DNA of 64,000 nt from Arctopsyche grandis (taxonomy: Eukaryota; Arthropoda; Insecta; Trichoptera; Hydropsychidae), in NCBI RefSeq assembly GCF_051622035.1, contig NC_135355.1:6312001-6376000 (forward strand), read 5' to 3'. The position numbers were made by a program, and so were the translations under genes. Positions 1 through 14,000 of the stretch are shown here, piece by piece; within the stretch, counting starts at the first letter, position 1, and the number at the start of each line of letters is the position of its first letter. The notes under the pieces were generated by a model. That model made no database searches. It was not told where the DNA came from and worked only from the letters and a program-made list of their open reading frames with translations.

Positions 1-648
1 GGGACTGTTCACTTTGATTATAGTATTATGTATATATTATTACAGCAGAATCCAACACTCGTCTCGAGCTCTAGGTAGAAGTTTTCGTCGTAAAGCTGAA
101 TAGTTTTTATTACAAAAGCGGTTTGTTCGGTTTGAGAAGTGCGTGCAAGTACCTATCTAGAGCAACTACTGGGGTTGGCGACGTTTTCCTTTTATTTTGT
201 CGTCTACGTAGATGTCTTTCGTTTTGTTTGTTGTCAATTTAGAAGATGGAAGACGCGTCTATGCTGCTCTACGGTCAATTGGACTATTCTGTAATGCTTT
301 CCAAACCGTATAATACTTACCGAATGTAGCATTGATCGACTTTTCTTACACTTTTTATAGTGGGTATCATTCCAAGTGCTTCCATTTACAAATAAAATTG
401 CATCAAATCTACTTTAAGTTTATGTATAGTTGTAATAATTAGTATTTATAACATTCATTGGTTTTTTTTTATTAAATAGACATATTTGAATCGTATTTAT
501 TTGAGTATTTCATGACATTCAATCAGAAATGAATTACACACGCAACGAACGATCTTTGTTTTATATATGTACATATGTTACAGTCGAAGTGTATTTTCAG
601 TTGTAATATTGCATTTTTATTATTTTATTTTTTAAATATATATATACC
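1..648. other. Intergenic, no gene seen
   Basis: AT-rich sequence without a credible exon on either strand. A short piece near 580-612 (GTATTTTCAGTTGTAATATT) is shared with the inverted repeat near 2085-2260, so at least that part is repeat-derived. Confidence 0.5.
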
Positions 649-1010
649 AGGAAGGCTTGACCAATGCGCCTTCCTGGACAATTAATTACAAACAATGCAG
701 CATTTTATTATTACATAAATCACTATATTTCCAGAAGCTGAAGAACACGAAATAGCAATTAATTAATTAATTAATTAATTTCAGAATTAATCCATTGAGA
801 CATCTATGGATTTAGATTTTGTACATAATTTTTACAAATTATACACACAATAAATACAGAAGATTTGTGACAACAGGAAAGATGATTTTTTGCAAATTTC
901 GAGGAACCGTTTCGACAATGATTAGATAAAATTGGCAAACTCTGATAAGAAACGATCGATTTGGAGTCACAAATACCCCCAAATCTAACCATCAGTATGG
1001 TGTACTAAAC
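649..1010 (-). repeat. tRNA-derived SINE copy 1 (reverse)
   Basis: Member of the SINE family whose best copy is at 50729-51140. Read on the minus strand it runs from a decayed tRNA-like head (near 1010) through the shared body (TTTGGAGTCACAAAT, GAACCGTTTC, CATCTATGGA) to the 3' hairpin CCAGGAAGGC...GCCTTCCTGG at 649-677. The TTAATTAATTAA stretch at 760-780 is inside the element. The tRNA head is too decayed here to show both promoter boxes. Confidence 0.75.
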
Positions 1011-1290
1011 ATACACACTACCATTAAGCAACGCTTCTGGCTTATTAATATGTTATTAATTATATGTATATTCTAACTGGCGTTTTAGGTCTTTCATATT
1101 CTAATACAATTCAACTAGTAAATTATATATCTACAAGCGCAAATACACTGTCAACAATGTGCGCTAGTTGTAATATAGGTATAAGTTATACCTATAACAG
1201 TTGGGTTTTGACAGCAATGATGCTTTAGAATTCAATAATGCGTTAATATTTGCTAGTTATTATAGATTATTATTATAGCTAGAATAAATT

Positions 1291-1918
1291 CAGGGGCGAC
1301 ATTTCAGCTTTTATCATGGGGGCGCAAAATCTTTGATCAATAAGAAATTAATTTCTAGGGGGGGGGGTGTATTATATTAAAAAAATGAGTGTATATTTGA
1401 ACTATTTCTTATAATCATTTTTTATTTACATATTTTTATCAATAAAATTAATACATTGTAAAATAATTTAAAAAAATATATTAAGAAATTTGGGTATAAA
1501 CGCATATTTATAAAGTACAAAATAATCTCCTGAAGACACATTTTTAACTAAAAAATATAAAATTAGCATTAAATAAATATTGAAAACTGTAGTGCTATTA
1601 TTATAATATCATTTTATTTACAATACCTATTATATAATATAACACATTACAATAATTCATACCGTCTAGATTTTACTGACGCAAATAAATTAATAACTTC
1701 GTCGATGTCGTTTTTTTTATTTTTCCTATTGGCATTCTATTATTACTAGCAAATCGCTCAACCGTTGATCTCCACAGCTGTTTCTTAAATACGTTTTGAT
1801 CTTTCAGTATTCTATTTTTGTTGGTTTAGTATTTTAATTCAAATTCATAATAATACATTAAAATATAGGGGGGGTGGCTGCCCATCCCAGCCTCCCCCCC
1901 CCCCAAATGACGCCCCTG
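1291..1918. mobile_element. hAT-like MITE (CAGGGGCG family), copy 1
   Basis: Starts CAGGGGCGACATTT and ends AAATGACGCCCCTG, giving ~14-bp terminal inverted repeats with one mismatch. The flanks are GAATAAAT and GAATAAAG (7 of 8 match, with one base between the left flank and the TIR), consistent with a decayed 8-bp duplication. The interior is AT-rich with no transposase frame. A second copy with a perfect duplication lies at 58409-58840, which confirms the termini. Confidence 0.75.
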
Positions 1919-2921
1919 GAATAAAGTTAATGAGTACCGTATAGCTCTAAGAATATAAGTATAACCTATGACTCTAAGAATATGTGCCAAACAAAAATGT
2001 GACTTTCCAACTCAATTTATTAGTCTAGTGACGTTTTCACGAAAACCTAACTTCACCATCTAACCTGGTAGCAACATATAGTCAAACTGTATTTTCAGTT
2101 GTAATATATTTTAACCAGTTGGAATGTAATTCGCCTTATGAATCAACTTACGTGGGTTATATATTCCAACTAGTCAAAAAATATTACAACTGAAAACATA
2201 CACTTCATTTATAACGGTTTATTGGAATATATTTCAACTAGTCAAAATATATTACAACAGGAAGATTCACTTTAACTGTAACATATATATGTAATACACT
2301 TCATTCAAATTTTAATTATTTAAATCATCTATAGAAGAAACAAATATTATCTTGACACGTAAACTCGTTGGAATAAAGTCAAAATTGTATGCACGCCAAG
2401 TAGTGCATACTTGGAATCTTACCAAAAGTATATTAATGAAGATTTTATTTTTTGAAAAATATCTTTATACCTTCAGATAAGGTCTACTGTAATAAATTTA
2501 GGGTGCTTAATTACAAATGTATTTAAATGTATGTACGTCGATGAAAGTGCCAATATAAACTCGCTTAAACTTTCGCATCGAACATCTCAAAATCATTTAT
2601 AATCATCAAATATCAATTAGGTCTGTCCAAGATGTTCTAAACTAGGGTTCGACATCCGAACTATCCGAACAGCTAAAACCTCTATGTTACGGTTATTCCG
2701 CGAACTTCGAACCGGAACTGTTCGTAATTGTAATGGATTTGAACTTTCAATGGTGTTTCAGTTGACTACATATTTATATACATATTTTCCTCGTGTTTAT
2801 GCAGGTATATATTTGATGTAATTGAATTTGTAAAACAAGTCTCGATGATTACAACAAAATGTCCATACCCTTCAGGTATAAACACAGATTACCTAAATAC
2901 AATCTGCTTTAGATCGTCGAC
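1919..2921. other. Intergenic with a diverged inverted repeat
   Basis: No exon recognised. At 2083-2260 two blocks sharing TTTTCAGTTGTAATAT and ATTCCAACTAGTCAAA lie in opposite orientation, so this looks like an old foldback MITE. The rest, including a CGAAC-rich stretch near 2645-2735, shows nothing I can name. Confidence 0.45.
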
Positions 2922-4690
2922 TTAACCCTTTGAGTGCTGACGTCTTTTCTGTTGAAAGCCCGCCACGCTGGAAATTTCGCCAACATTTCCAACTAGAATT
3001 ATTTAGAAATCCAATATAAAGCAGCTATAAAAATTGTAGCTAATCCAAACAAACCCTAGATCACTACCGCCGAAGATTTCGAGTTTTGTAAAGGTGTGTT
3101 TAGACTATGTTATATATCTTGCAACAATATAAAACGAACAAAAGAAGTCTATTAATGAACGTATTTTTCCAAAATTAGTTCCATCTTCTTCATTGTTGTT
3201 AAAACGCAATGCTCAAAATCTAAATGCCAAGCCTCAATATATGTAAAATACTCAGCAGTTAGGGATTTCCATCGGGAAATTCTGCTATGGTTATAAATTC
3301 AGAAATTCCGGTGTAAACCAGTATTAATAAACGTTGACAGATGAATAACATGGATTACACGAACCATGTTTAATGCATTTTTTACTTTATCTATGTACGT
3401 AGTAACAATAGATGAAGTTTTGTGATCATGCGAAAATTCGAACTCGAGATTTTGACTGATTCGAACTCGAGATTTTGACTGATTCGAACTCAGAATCGAT
3501 CACTGATCACGTTTTCATGATCTAGAAAAAATGTGTGTGTGTGTGTGTGTCTGTGTGTGTGTCTGTGTGGGTGTGTATTTTTGGGATATTTTTAACACCG
3601 TTAGTCCTATCGAACTGAAACTTAGTATCGGTTACTGAAATTCTTATCGACACGACGTAAATTTTTTTCAAATTTTTAAGTTGACCGGAAATGGTACCTC
3701 GCCTTATAGGTGTCCTCTTTTTTTAAGTTTTTGAATTCAATTATCTCCCAAACCACTAACTAAATCGGACTGAATTTTTTTTAAATATAATACAAATAAT
3801 AATTTTTATAACCTCATATTTTTTAAATATTTCTATCTGAACCGGAAGCAGTACTTTTACTCTAGAGAATCGAAGTTTTTTATGTTTTTTTTCAGAAACC
3901 TTTTGGTTTATTGAACTGAAATTTCATATCTAGAAGTTTAAGTTTAATACCAAGTTAATTATAAAATTTAGTTAGCATCCGTCAACCGGAAGTAGCAGTT
4001 TACTCTTGTTCGATTTTTCTTCCACTATTTTTTTCGACCCCTTAAACATGTGTGTTCGTCACAAAAAAATTCTAGTATATTTCTTGTATCAATTTGATGA
4101 AAATAAAAAAAATTATTATATTTTATAAACCGGAAGTGGGATTTTTTTCTCTTAGAAAGGTCGAAAATGTTGTGCCCACTACTCTGTCCACACCCCTGAA
4201 CGTATTAAGCTGAAAATTTATATTTCTATCCTTTATGTACTAACTTAGAGCTGGTAGGGTTTTGGTCAGAATTCGTAAACCGGAAGTAGTATTTTTTTTT
4301 TAAACAATATTTCAGTATTTTATTTTGATCTTTAAAATTATTTTTATTTTCTTGATATTTAATGAGTATGATACTGATAGTGATTTTTAGTAATAAAAAA
4401 AATTTGAACACAATCAGACAACCGGAAGTAGAACTTTTGTTTTGTGCAAGTTTCCATACATTTGCGCTCAATTTGTATCGCTATCATAGTCATCAGTTCA
4501 ATATCGAATTTTGTTTTGTAACCTTCTTATATTCCTCAAATACATAGATAAAGTCATGGGTTGTTTTTCAATGCTACCTGGAAATGTTTAGCGGGTAGTA
4601 TTCTTGTTTACTTTGTACATGCTCAATCCATGGGCCTGAAAAACGCCTATAGGCGTTTTTCAAGCCCGTGGACTTGTTGGCAAAACTTCG
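2922..4690. mobile_element. TTAA-type element (CCCTTTGAGTGCTGACG family), interrupted copy
   Basis: Begins TTAACCCTTTGAGTGCTGACG; comparison with the intact copy at 33849-34427 shows it is in the opposite orientation and split. The first part runs 2922-3383, and the remainder (TTTTTCAATGCTACCTGGAAA onward, with the AAACGCC...GGCGTTT hairpin) resumes near 4565 and runs to ~4690. The far terminus is lost. TTAA target and CCCTTTG-type ends resemble the piggyBac superfamily, but no transposase is present, so the superfamily is an inference. Confidence 0.7.
3384..4554. repeat. Element with ~147-bp tandem repeats carrying ACCGGAAGT
   Basis: Bounded by a 12-bp inverted repeat: ACTTTATCTATG at 3384 and its reverse complement at 4543-4554. 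Inside, ACCGGAA(G/A)(T/C) occurs at 3684, 3841, 3985, 4129, 4279 and 4421, i.e. every 142-157 bp. Each occurrence follows a related (T)ATCGAACTGAAA-type block by ~100 bp, so these are six diverged tandem units rather than chance hits. A (GT)n tract sits at 3532-3570. It is inserted in the TTAA element at 2922-4690. A second, more decayed copy is at 54165-54960. Confidence 0.7.
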
Positions 4691-5058
4691 ATCTTTAGTT
4701 AATATTATGTATGTACAAGATGTATTATGAGCATTTATAAGAATTGTAAATAGGTTTTTGAGTTATTTTTTCCTATTATGCTGTACATTAACATTAGAAT
4801 AATATAATACTATGATTACTAACAAAAATAAAATAAAATTGTAAAATATAAAATGATCAGTAAATAAGTAGCTATTAAAATATGTATATAAGATGCATTG
4901 CGAACATAATTAGTTATAATAAAAAGCATTTAAAAATTAAAAAATTAAAAATGTCTGTTATCATGGAGGTGTTTATAAAGAGTTTTCTATTGTTACAGAA
5001 AATGACACGCAGTAAAGGTGCACTGAGACGAGGCAGATAGTGAAGATCGGTGGTGAAG
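4691..5058 (+). other. Upstream of starry night; likely 5' UTR acceptor
   Basis: AT-rich sequence. TTCTATTGTTACAG ends at 4998 and looks like a 3' splice site, so 4999-5058 is probably 5' UTR joined to a UTR exon that I did not locate. An in-frame TGA at 5041-5043 closes the reading frame upstream of the start codon. Confidence 0.45.
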
Positions 5059-8000
5059 ATGTTAATGCGCTCCCCAACATGGCGCTTCCTACCACCCCAT
5101 CTCCTCCTGCTTGCTCTAGCGGCACTGTTCCAAACCTCCACGCCATATTTGCTGCTCGTCAAAGACACTCTACCACCTGGCGAGGTGATTTTCGACTCTT
5201 CCGTCTACAAGCTGGGCTCGGAGCGACACTACGTCATAAACGCCTATCGAACGGCCAACTTTGTCCATCACATCTTTCACGTGGACCCAAAACTAGGCCT
5301 GGTCACCTTGAAGAAACATCTCCGGTGCGATGGCATCCTCTACCCAAACCTCTTCACCCTCTACGTCGACTCCACGTCGAATAGGATAAGAGACGTCAAT
5401 TACTACAGCCTGCCACTTCGAATCCTCATCACAGGACCTGGATGCACCCACGAGGACGTTCCCAATCAATGGACTCACAACGACGATGAATTCGACAACG
5501 AGCATCTGGATGAAGACTTACCTGTCGATGAAACTGACTTCGAATCCGACGACTATTACCACAGAGAAAAGAGAGACGTGTCGTTTAAGAACCAATACGA
5601 AGACATCGACGTTCGATTGTTAGAAGACGATGAATTTAATAGTCTGCATTCGCGTCACAAAAGAGAGGTCTACAACGAAGAAGAGGATTATTATTCATTT
5701 CAAATGGCTCACGTACGCAAGAGTCGTAGAAAAAGAAATTATCCTTTCGACATGTCTATCAATGTGAAGCTTTCTGTAGCTAAGCAATGGATTTCCGAGA
5801 CTTATGCAAGCTATCCCATACCTACTGCTGATAGATGGAATCAAATTTGTCTGAAGGAATCTCAATACATCAATTCCTTGGCGTCCTTTCTTCCGAAGAC
5901 AATCGTGCAACACTGCAAAGTCACTTTTGTAGATGTAGACGATTTGAGATTTAAAATCGAATCCAGCCAAGGTGATTTAGTCGCCAGTGATGACTTGTGC
6001 ATCCAGGAGCAAATGTGGAAAATTACAGTACTGTTCAGTTACAAGTGCGATACTCCAGAGATAGTCGATATGGAGCACAGATTGAAAGTCGTATATCACC
6101 ACCAGGAGTTCAATGACACCGATATAGCCAAGAGAGTTAGAAGGGAATTGCGAAATCAATCACCATTCTTCGATCAAGCTTTGTATGTCGTGTCCGTCGC
6201 TGAAGAACAAGAACCCGGAGCACTTGTTACTACAGTAAGAGCTAGGTAAGTACATGGATTATATATATTGATGAAAACTATGCTGCGTTTATATACAGTG
6301 ATATAAGTTATTATTCACCATTTTAGAGACCCTGAAAATAGCCCGGTGACTTACTCAATGTCAAGCATAACAGATGCTAGATCTCAGGGAATGTTTGCTG
6401 TCGATTCGAAACTTGGCACAATAACTACTTTAACCAAGTTAGATCGTGAACTTGTAGACGTGCACTATTTCAAAATCACCGCCGTAGATGATAGCTTTCC
6501 GCCGAGATCGGGCACTACGACTCTTCAGGTATGTATACAAGTGATGTAATTGTACTACGAAGATTCAAGATAAACAATTTCGGTATATAATTTAAAGATA
6601 AACGTTCTGGATTGCAACGATCACACTCCTGTCTTTGAGCTACAAGAATACGAAGCATCTGTGAGGGAAGGAGCCAGTCAAGGTTCTACAATCATCACAT
6701 TGAAAGCGACAGATCAAGACTTTGGACAGAATGCTGAAGTGAGTATATGTTTTTTTTTAGGAGTATAATAAGTTTTATGCAACATAATTACTTTTTGTTT
6801 TTGTTAACAGGTTGAATATTCTATCGATTCAGTATTTTCTGAAGGAGAAGTAAACGACCCAGAAGAAAATATGGCAGCGTTCAGAATGGATCAAAAAAGC
6901 GGTGTATTGTCGACTAGATCACAACTTGATAGGGAAAAAGCATCACACTATTCAATCATTGTAAATGCTATTGATCAAGCTAATCCCGTTTCTGAGCGTA
7001 GAACTGCTAGGTATTTAGTTTTTTTATAATTTGTTACATAGTACGCCATAGTGGTATTGAAAATATCACCAATACATCACTATGGCCAGAAATACGTGCA
7101 CATATGTATGTACGCATATAAATAAATATAATAAACATAGTAATTACCAAGTAAAAAAAAAACAGGTTTACAATTAAATCTAAAACGTATTGAAAAGTGA
7201 TTATATTTCATTAACTAATATTAACTTTTTTAGTGCCACTGTTAATGTGCGTGTCCTGGACGATAATGACAACTATCCTCAGTTTAGTGAACGGACTTAC
7301 ACAGTGTCGGTGAATGAAGATATAAATCTAGCCGATAATCCGGTGATTGCGCACATAAGGTCTGATATTATCGTATTATGTTATTAATTTACCGTAAGAT
7401 TCTCTCGCTTAATATGGAAATGTTTGTTTTTAGAGCTACTGATGCCGATGCTGGTAATAATGCTGCTTTGAGATATGCAATCATCGGAGGTAATACTCAG
7501 CTTCAATTCTCTATAGACAGTCTGAGCGGAGACGTGTCGTTGGTTAAGCCTTTGGATTATGAACTTCTTAGAAATTACAGACTTATTATAAGAGCTCAAG
7601 GTTTGATTAATTTTATTTTGTATATTGGAATATTCGCCATATGATGTGTATTAAATTGAAATATTTTTTCATTGCAGATGGTGGCAGTCCTCCGCGTTCA
7701 AATACAACTCAACTTCTAGTCAATATTAAAGACGTTAACGACAATGCTCCAAGGTTTTATACATCATTGTTTCAGGAGGCTGTTAGTGAAAGTATTCCAA
7801 TTGGGTACAGCGTTGTCAGGGTATAAATCCATTTTATTCATTTGTATTTATTATATTGAAGTATTTAAATTAATCAGTGTTGATGGTCTGTGGTAGGTTC
7901 AAGCATACGATGCAGACGAAGGAGCAAATGCTGAGCTAGCTTATAGTGTCGATGAACGGGATCTGGTTATGATGGGTGGATTAGAGAAGTTTCCTTTGTC

Positions 8001-11000
8001 GATTGATCCGCGTACTGGTTGGATTTTTACTACCAGACAATTAGATCGAGAAGATCAATCGAAGTTCAATTTTCAAGTGAGTTGATTGTTGTTTGTCTTG
8101 AAGTACGCTTTGGAATTATTTGTGCTGAATTTTTATACTTTGTAGGTTATTGCAACCGATGGCGGGGCACCTCCGAAGTCGGCGACAGCTTCAGTCGCAT
8201 TAACTGTGCAAGATGTAAATGACAACGATCCTCGTTTTGATCCTAATCGATACGAAGCTAATTTAGCTGAAGACGAACCACCGGGAACTCCAGTTGTTAC
8301 AGTTGTAGCTTCAGATCCTGATGAGGATAGCAGGTTATAAATTTACTCATATTTCTATTTGTATTATTACTCATATTTCAACCGTTATTTATATCGCTAT
8401 TTTGCTTATAGACTACATTACGAATTAACTGGAGGCAATACCAGGGGACGTTTCGCCATCACTTCGCAAAATGGTAGAGGTCTTATTACCGTCGCACAAC
8501 CCTTAGATTTCAAACAGGAAAGGAGATATGTTTTAACAGTCACGGCTTCGGATTCAGGAGGCCGTAGCGATACAGCAACTGTGCATATTAATATCACAGA
8601 TGCTAATAATTACGCGCCTGTATTTGAAAATGCTCCGTATACCGCTTCTGTAAGTTAATTTTAGCATATGCATTTCGAACACAGTGCTGTATTTATATAG
8701 AATTTCAAATTATAATAAAATTCAATATATGTTTTTCAGGTATTTGAAGATGCGCCGATTGGTACTACGGTTCTCGTGGTTTCTGCAACGGATAGTGATG
8801 TCGGCATAAATGCCCAGATCACATATTCACTCGGCGGAGAGACTAACAATGAAGCTTTGGCAGGATTAGATCAAGAATTCGTCATAAACTCTCAAACCGG
8901 TGCTATCATTAAAAATAAATTGCTCGATAGAGAAACTTTGAGCGGTAAATTAAATGAAACCTTCTAAATTTTAATCTAAATTTTTGATATACATTTAAAA
9001 TGTATTAAAATTTATTTTCAGGCTATTTATTGACTGTTACTGCCAGAGATGGAGGTTCACCTCCTCATTCTGATACAACAGATGTTGAAATCTCTGTAAC
9101 TGATGTCAATGACAATCCACCCATATTCAAACAACCAATGTATTCAGCAAGTGTTCCTGAAGATGCTTTAATAGGTATTTTTCTGATATATAAATATTTC
9201 TTAGTTACAAACAATTTCGTTTTAATCACTATTTTGTTTATTCTTAGGTACATCTGTAGCTCAAATTTCCGCAACAGACGCTGACATCAATCTGAATGGA
9301 AGAATTAGATACGAGCTATCTCCAAAAGATCGTGAAGATGGTTCGTTCATTGTCGACCACAGCTCTGGAGTTATTCGTACAAATAAAGGCTTAGACAGAG
9401 AATCTGTACCAGCGTATGATCTTTATGCTTTTGCCGTCGATAGAGGCACTCCCGCTTTGAGCTCGTCAGTCTTAGTTCATGTTCGAATTGAAGATGTGAA
9501 TGATTCACCGCCAGCATTTGAAGACGATAAATTAACATTGTATGTCGCAGAAAACAGTCCAATCGGAACAACAGTGGGTGAAATACACGCACATGATCCA
9601 GATGAAGGTGTTAATGCTATAGTTCACTACTCAATCATAGGTGGTGATGATTCCAATAGTTTTTCTTTGGTAACGAGACCTGGTTCAGATAGAGCTGAAT
9701 TGCTCACCACTTTGGATTTAGATTATGAAAGTCCTCGAAAGAAATATGAACTTATAATAAGAGCTGCAAGCCCGCCTCTCAGAAGTGACGTACATGTTGA
9801 AATCCTCGTCACCGATGTAAACGACAATGCGCCTATTTTGAAAGATTTCCAAGTTATATTTAATAACTTCAAAGATTGCTTCCCCGTTGGTGTATTTGGT
9901 AAAGTTCCTGCTTTCGATGCTGATGTTACCGATAAGGTTGAATATTTTCTTGTGAGAGATTAATTATTATGAGAGAGATATACATGTATTAATGTTTTAT
10001 TTTGTTTCAGTTAATCTTTAAAGTGCTCTCTGGAAATAATGCAAATTTAATCATGATGAATCAATCTAGTGGTGGTCTTACTTTATCTCCACAATTGAAT
10101 ACAAACGTGCCGCGATTAGCCACAATGGAAATATCAGTCTCAGGTAGTTCACGAACTTGGACATTTATTTTTGTTTGATATTATTGTATTATTTAATTTT
10201 TATTTTCATCATAATAGATGGAATCAATGAAGTAAAAGCCATGATGCAGTTATCAGTTCGCTTGATCACCGAAGAAATGCTATACAATTCAGTAACCATC
10301 CGCTTGAATGATATGACAGCTGAAGCATTCCTTTCACCATTGCTTACATTTTTCATTGATGGATTAGCAGCCATCATACCATGTCCCAAAGAAAATATTT
10401 ATATTTTTAGTATACAGGTGAGCATTTAAATCCCATGTTTGAATTAATTGACATCTCATACTCGACACAGACTAAATTATTTAGTACTATTAAAATTTTT
10501 AATTAATTTTGTTTTTCTAGGACGATACTGTTATCAATGCCAACATTTTAAATATATCCTTCTCTGCGAGAAAACCTGATGCTACCGGTGAAGCTCAATT
10601 TTATACACCAGTATACTTACAAGAACGTGTCTATTTAAATAGAGCTATTTTAGCAAGATTAGCTACCGTTCAGGTATACTTTTGTGTAATGTAACGACAT
10701 ATGATGTGCATAAATGAATTATTCGTTTATTAATGTGATTTTATTTTGAAGGTTTTGGCGTTCGATGATAATATGTGTATGCGAGAACCATGTCTTAACT
10801 TTGAAGAGTGTCTAACGATTCTCAAGTTTGGAAATGCATCTGGTTTCATACACAGTTCGACTGTCCTCTTCCGTCCGATATACCCCGTCACGACTTTTGC
10901 TTGCGAGTGTCCGAAAGGGTTCACTGGTTCTAAAGAGCACTATTTATGCGATGCTGAAGTTAATTTGTGTTATTCCAGTCCGTGTCAAAATAACGGCACT

Positions 11001-14000
11001 TGCATGAGGAAAGAAGGCGGTTATACTTGCGTATGCCCACCCGGATTCACCGGTAATGAAAGTTTTTATTTAATTTAATTGATTTACATATATTTATTAA
11101 TAACTTATTAATCCATTTAAGGTATTGATTGTGAGACTGTTCTTAAGAAAGCAAGTTGTTCATCATTGGGAGACGCTTGTAAGGCTGGTTCTCAGTGTGC
11201 TCCTCGGCGAGAAGGCGGGATCTTGTGTCAAGGTTGTAGTATTGATACGAATCATACCACAGACTTGTGTGAATTGAGAGCAAGAAGTTTTACACGAACG
11301 TCGTTCTTAACTTTTCCAAGTTTGAAACAAAGACATAGACTTCACATTAAACTTAGGTATGACTTCAATCAATTTGTTCGATAAAAACTTTGTATGTGAA
11401 ACTTAACTTATCTTACAATAAAACTCAGGTTTGCAACTCAGCATCCTAATGGACTTTTACTATACAATGGTCGTTTCAATGAGCGTCATGATTTCGTATC
11501 GCTTGAGATAGCTGGTGGCAACGTTCAATTTTCGTTCAGTCTCGGTGGAAGCGTAACGACTGTCTCCGTAACTGTACCAGATGGCCTTACAAAAGGCGAT
11601 TGGCACACTATAGAAGTGCACTATATTAATAAGGTTAGTCAAAATAAAAATATAATATATACCTACTTTTATTTTTCAATGTCTTTATTGAAATGATTTT
11701 GATCATATATAGACAGCGACATTATCGGTCGACAATTGTGATGCTGCATTATCCCTAGCTGGAGCTTCACAGTTGGGTGTGAAATGGGCGTGTGCCAATA
11801 AAACTGAGCATTTGTTGCCAGAAAGATGTGCGATTCTCACCGAATCGTGCCACAGGTTTTTATTTTCAATGTTCTTAAATTTATTAACAACTGTATAAAG
11901 CTCGTATATTTTAAATTTTATTTACTTCTGTAGGTTCCTTGATTTAACTGGACCATTACAAATAGGCGGCTTGCCCAGTATTCCATCTAGTTTCCAAGTA
12001 AAAACTAAAGACTTCATCGGGTGTATATCTGATCTGTACATTGACCATAAATTTGTTGATTTGAATAGGTAATATTTATAGAAATATTTTTTTTACATTT
12101 AAATAATATTTATTTATTATAATATAATATGTTTTGTTATCAGTTTTGTCGCTGATAATGGCACAGTAGCCGGTTGTCCAGAAAAAAGATCTTATTGTGG
12201 ATCCAATCCATGTCACAATGGTGCTGAATGTCGAGACATTTGGGACACGTATTTTTGCGAATGCACAGAAGGCTATACTGGAAAAGATTGCGGTGAATGT
12301 ATGGCTCTTAATCATTCTCTATCAATTAAAATATTGATATTCAATTTTTATACAAGTTTTTATGATAATTTTAGCTATAACACAACCGTGGAGATTTAGC
12401 GGAGATGGAATATTATCATTCAATCCACTTTTACGACCTATACAATTACCATGGCTCAATGCTCTTTCAGTAAGAACAAGACAGCAAGATACTTTTTTGA
12501 TGTCTGTGTTAATTGGACAAAATAGTTCTATCATTGTTAGCGTAAGAATACATCTGTTTATTTAATACCATCATAATTATATTCAATTTTTACCATGGTT
12601 TTATAATTAAAATATCATTACAGTTAAAATCTGGACTTCTTCACTACACATTCAATAGTGAAACGATGTTCTTACCTGGTACAATTTTATCTGACGGCCA
12701 ATGGCATAGAATTGAAATTAAATGGCTCGGCTCTGACATATCCGTTGGAATTGACTACGGTTCTAGAGTTACCTTACTGCCAATGTCTGCTAACAAAATT
12801 CAAGGATTATATGTTGGGAAAATCTTGCTAGGAGGACCCGATTCATTATCTATCGGAAGTGTATTGGCGACTGATTACGGATATTTCGAAGGATGTATTC
12901 AAGTATGATTTTTATTGCATTTATTTTTACATACATGTTGCATAATTATTTCATTGATGTATCGATTTTAGGATGTAAGAGTAGGCACACCTCAATCAGT
13001 ATTAAATCGACCTACAGTTAAAGAGAATGTTAGAGACGGTTGTCATTCACGAGCTGATTGTTTACTGTCTGCTTGTCCCGCACAGGTATTGATTTAATTA
13101 AAATTTTAATAATATATACATTTTCCAATGAATTCATACTATTTATAAATCTTCAAATTTTACAGAGTCAATGCAGAGCAAAATGGGATACAACGGAATG
13201 CGTATGCCAAAGTGGAACTGTTGGTGACGATTGCCGTCCCATTTGTGATGTAAGACCATGCGGAATGAATGGTATGTGCGAAGCTAATATATCACTCGCC
13301 AAAGGATACAAATGCAATTGTAGAGATGAAAAACAATTTTCTGGTTTGTAATTTTTTTGTATGATTAATTTCATCATTTATGCTATAATTATACATATTC
13401 GTTGTTGTATTATTATTTGTATCATAATCGTATTTGTTATGTATTTTAGGTGAGTATTGTGATATCCAAAGATCACGGCCGTGTCCGTCAGGTTGGTGGG
13501 GCAGTGACGAGTGTGGTCCATGCCAATGCGAAATCGAAAACGGGTATCATCCAGATTGTAATAAAACCACCGGTCAATGTTATTGTCGAGTAAGTGTATT
13601 GTGTTTTTATTTGGGTACGATTTAACGGTACATTTAAAAAAATTACTTTGCTCCTTAGAACGAATCATTTGCACATTAGAATAAAATAAATTCCGCGTGA
13701 AATAAATATATATCTGTTAAATTAAAAATGTTACATGAGCAATATTTTATTTGTAGTATGAAATAAAGAAAATGTTTCGATAATTTAACAATTTAAAAGT
13801 GCACAGTTAAAAAACATGAAATGATAAATGAAAAATATGGTGCTTGGTCATTATGGTTCTGTGATTATTCCGCAAAAAACGATCTCGCACAAGTCACTAA
13901 AATCTCGATCATCGAACATCTGGCACCCAAAAACTCCATCAATCGAAAATTGTACTGATGAGAAATATCGTACTAACAAGAACTCGAGTGCCAGATGTTC

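Noticed and set aside
5050-5058. GTG-initiated extension of starry night
   Set aside because: ATG at 5059 is in the same frame nine bases downstream and precedes the signal peptide; nothing requires a non-AUG start.
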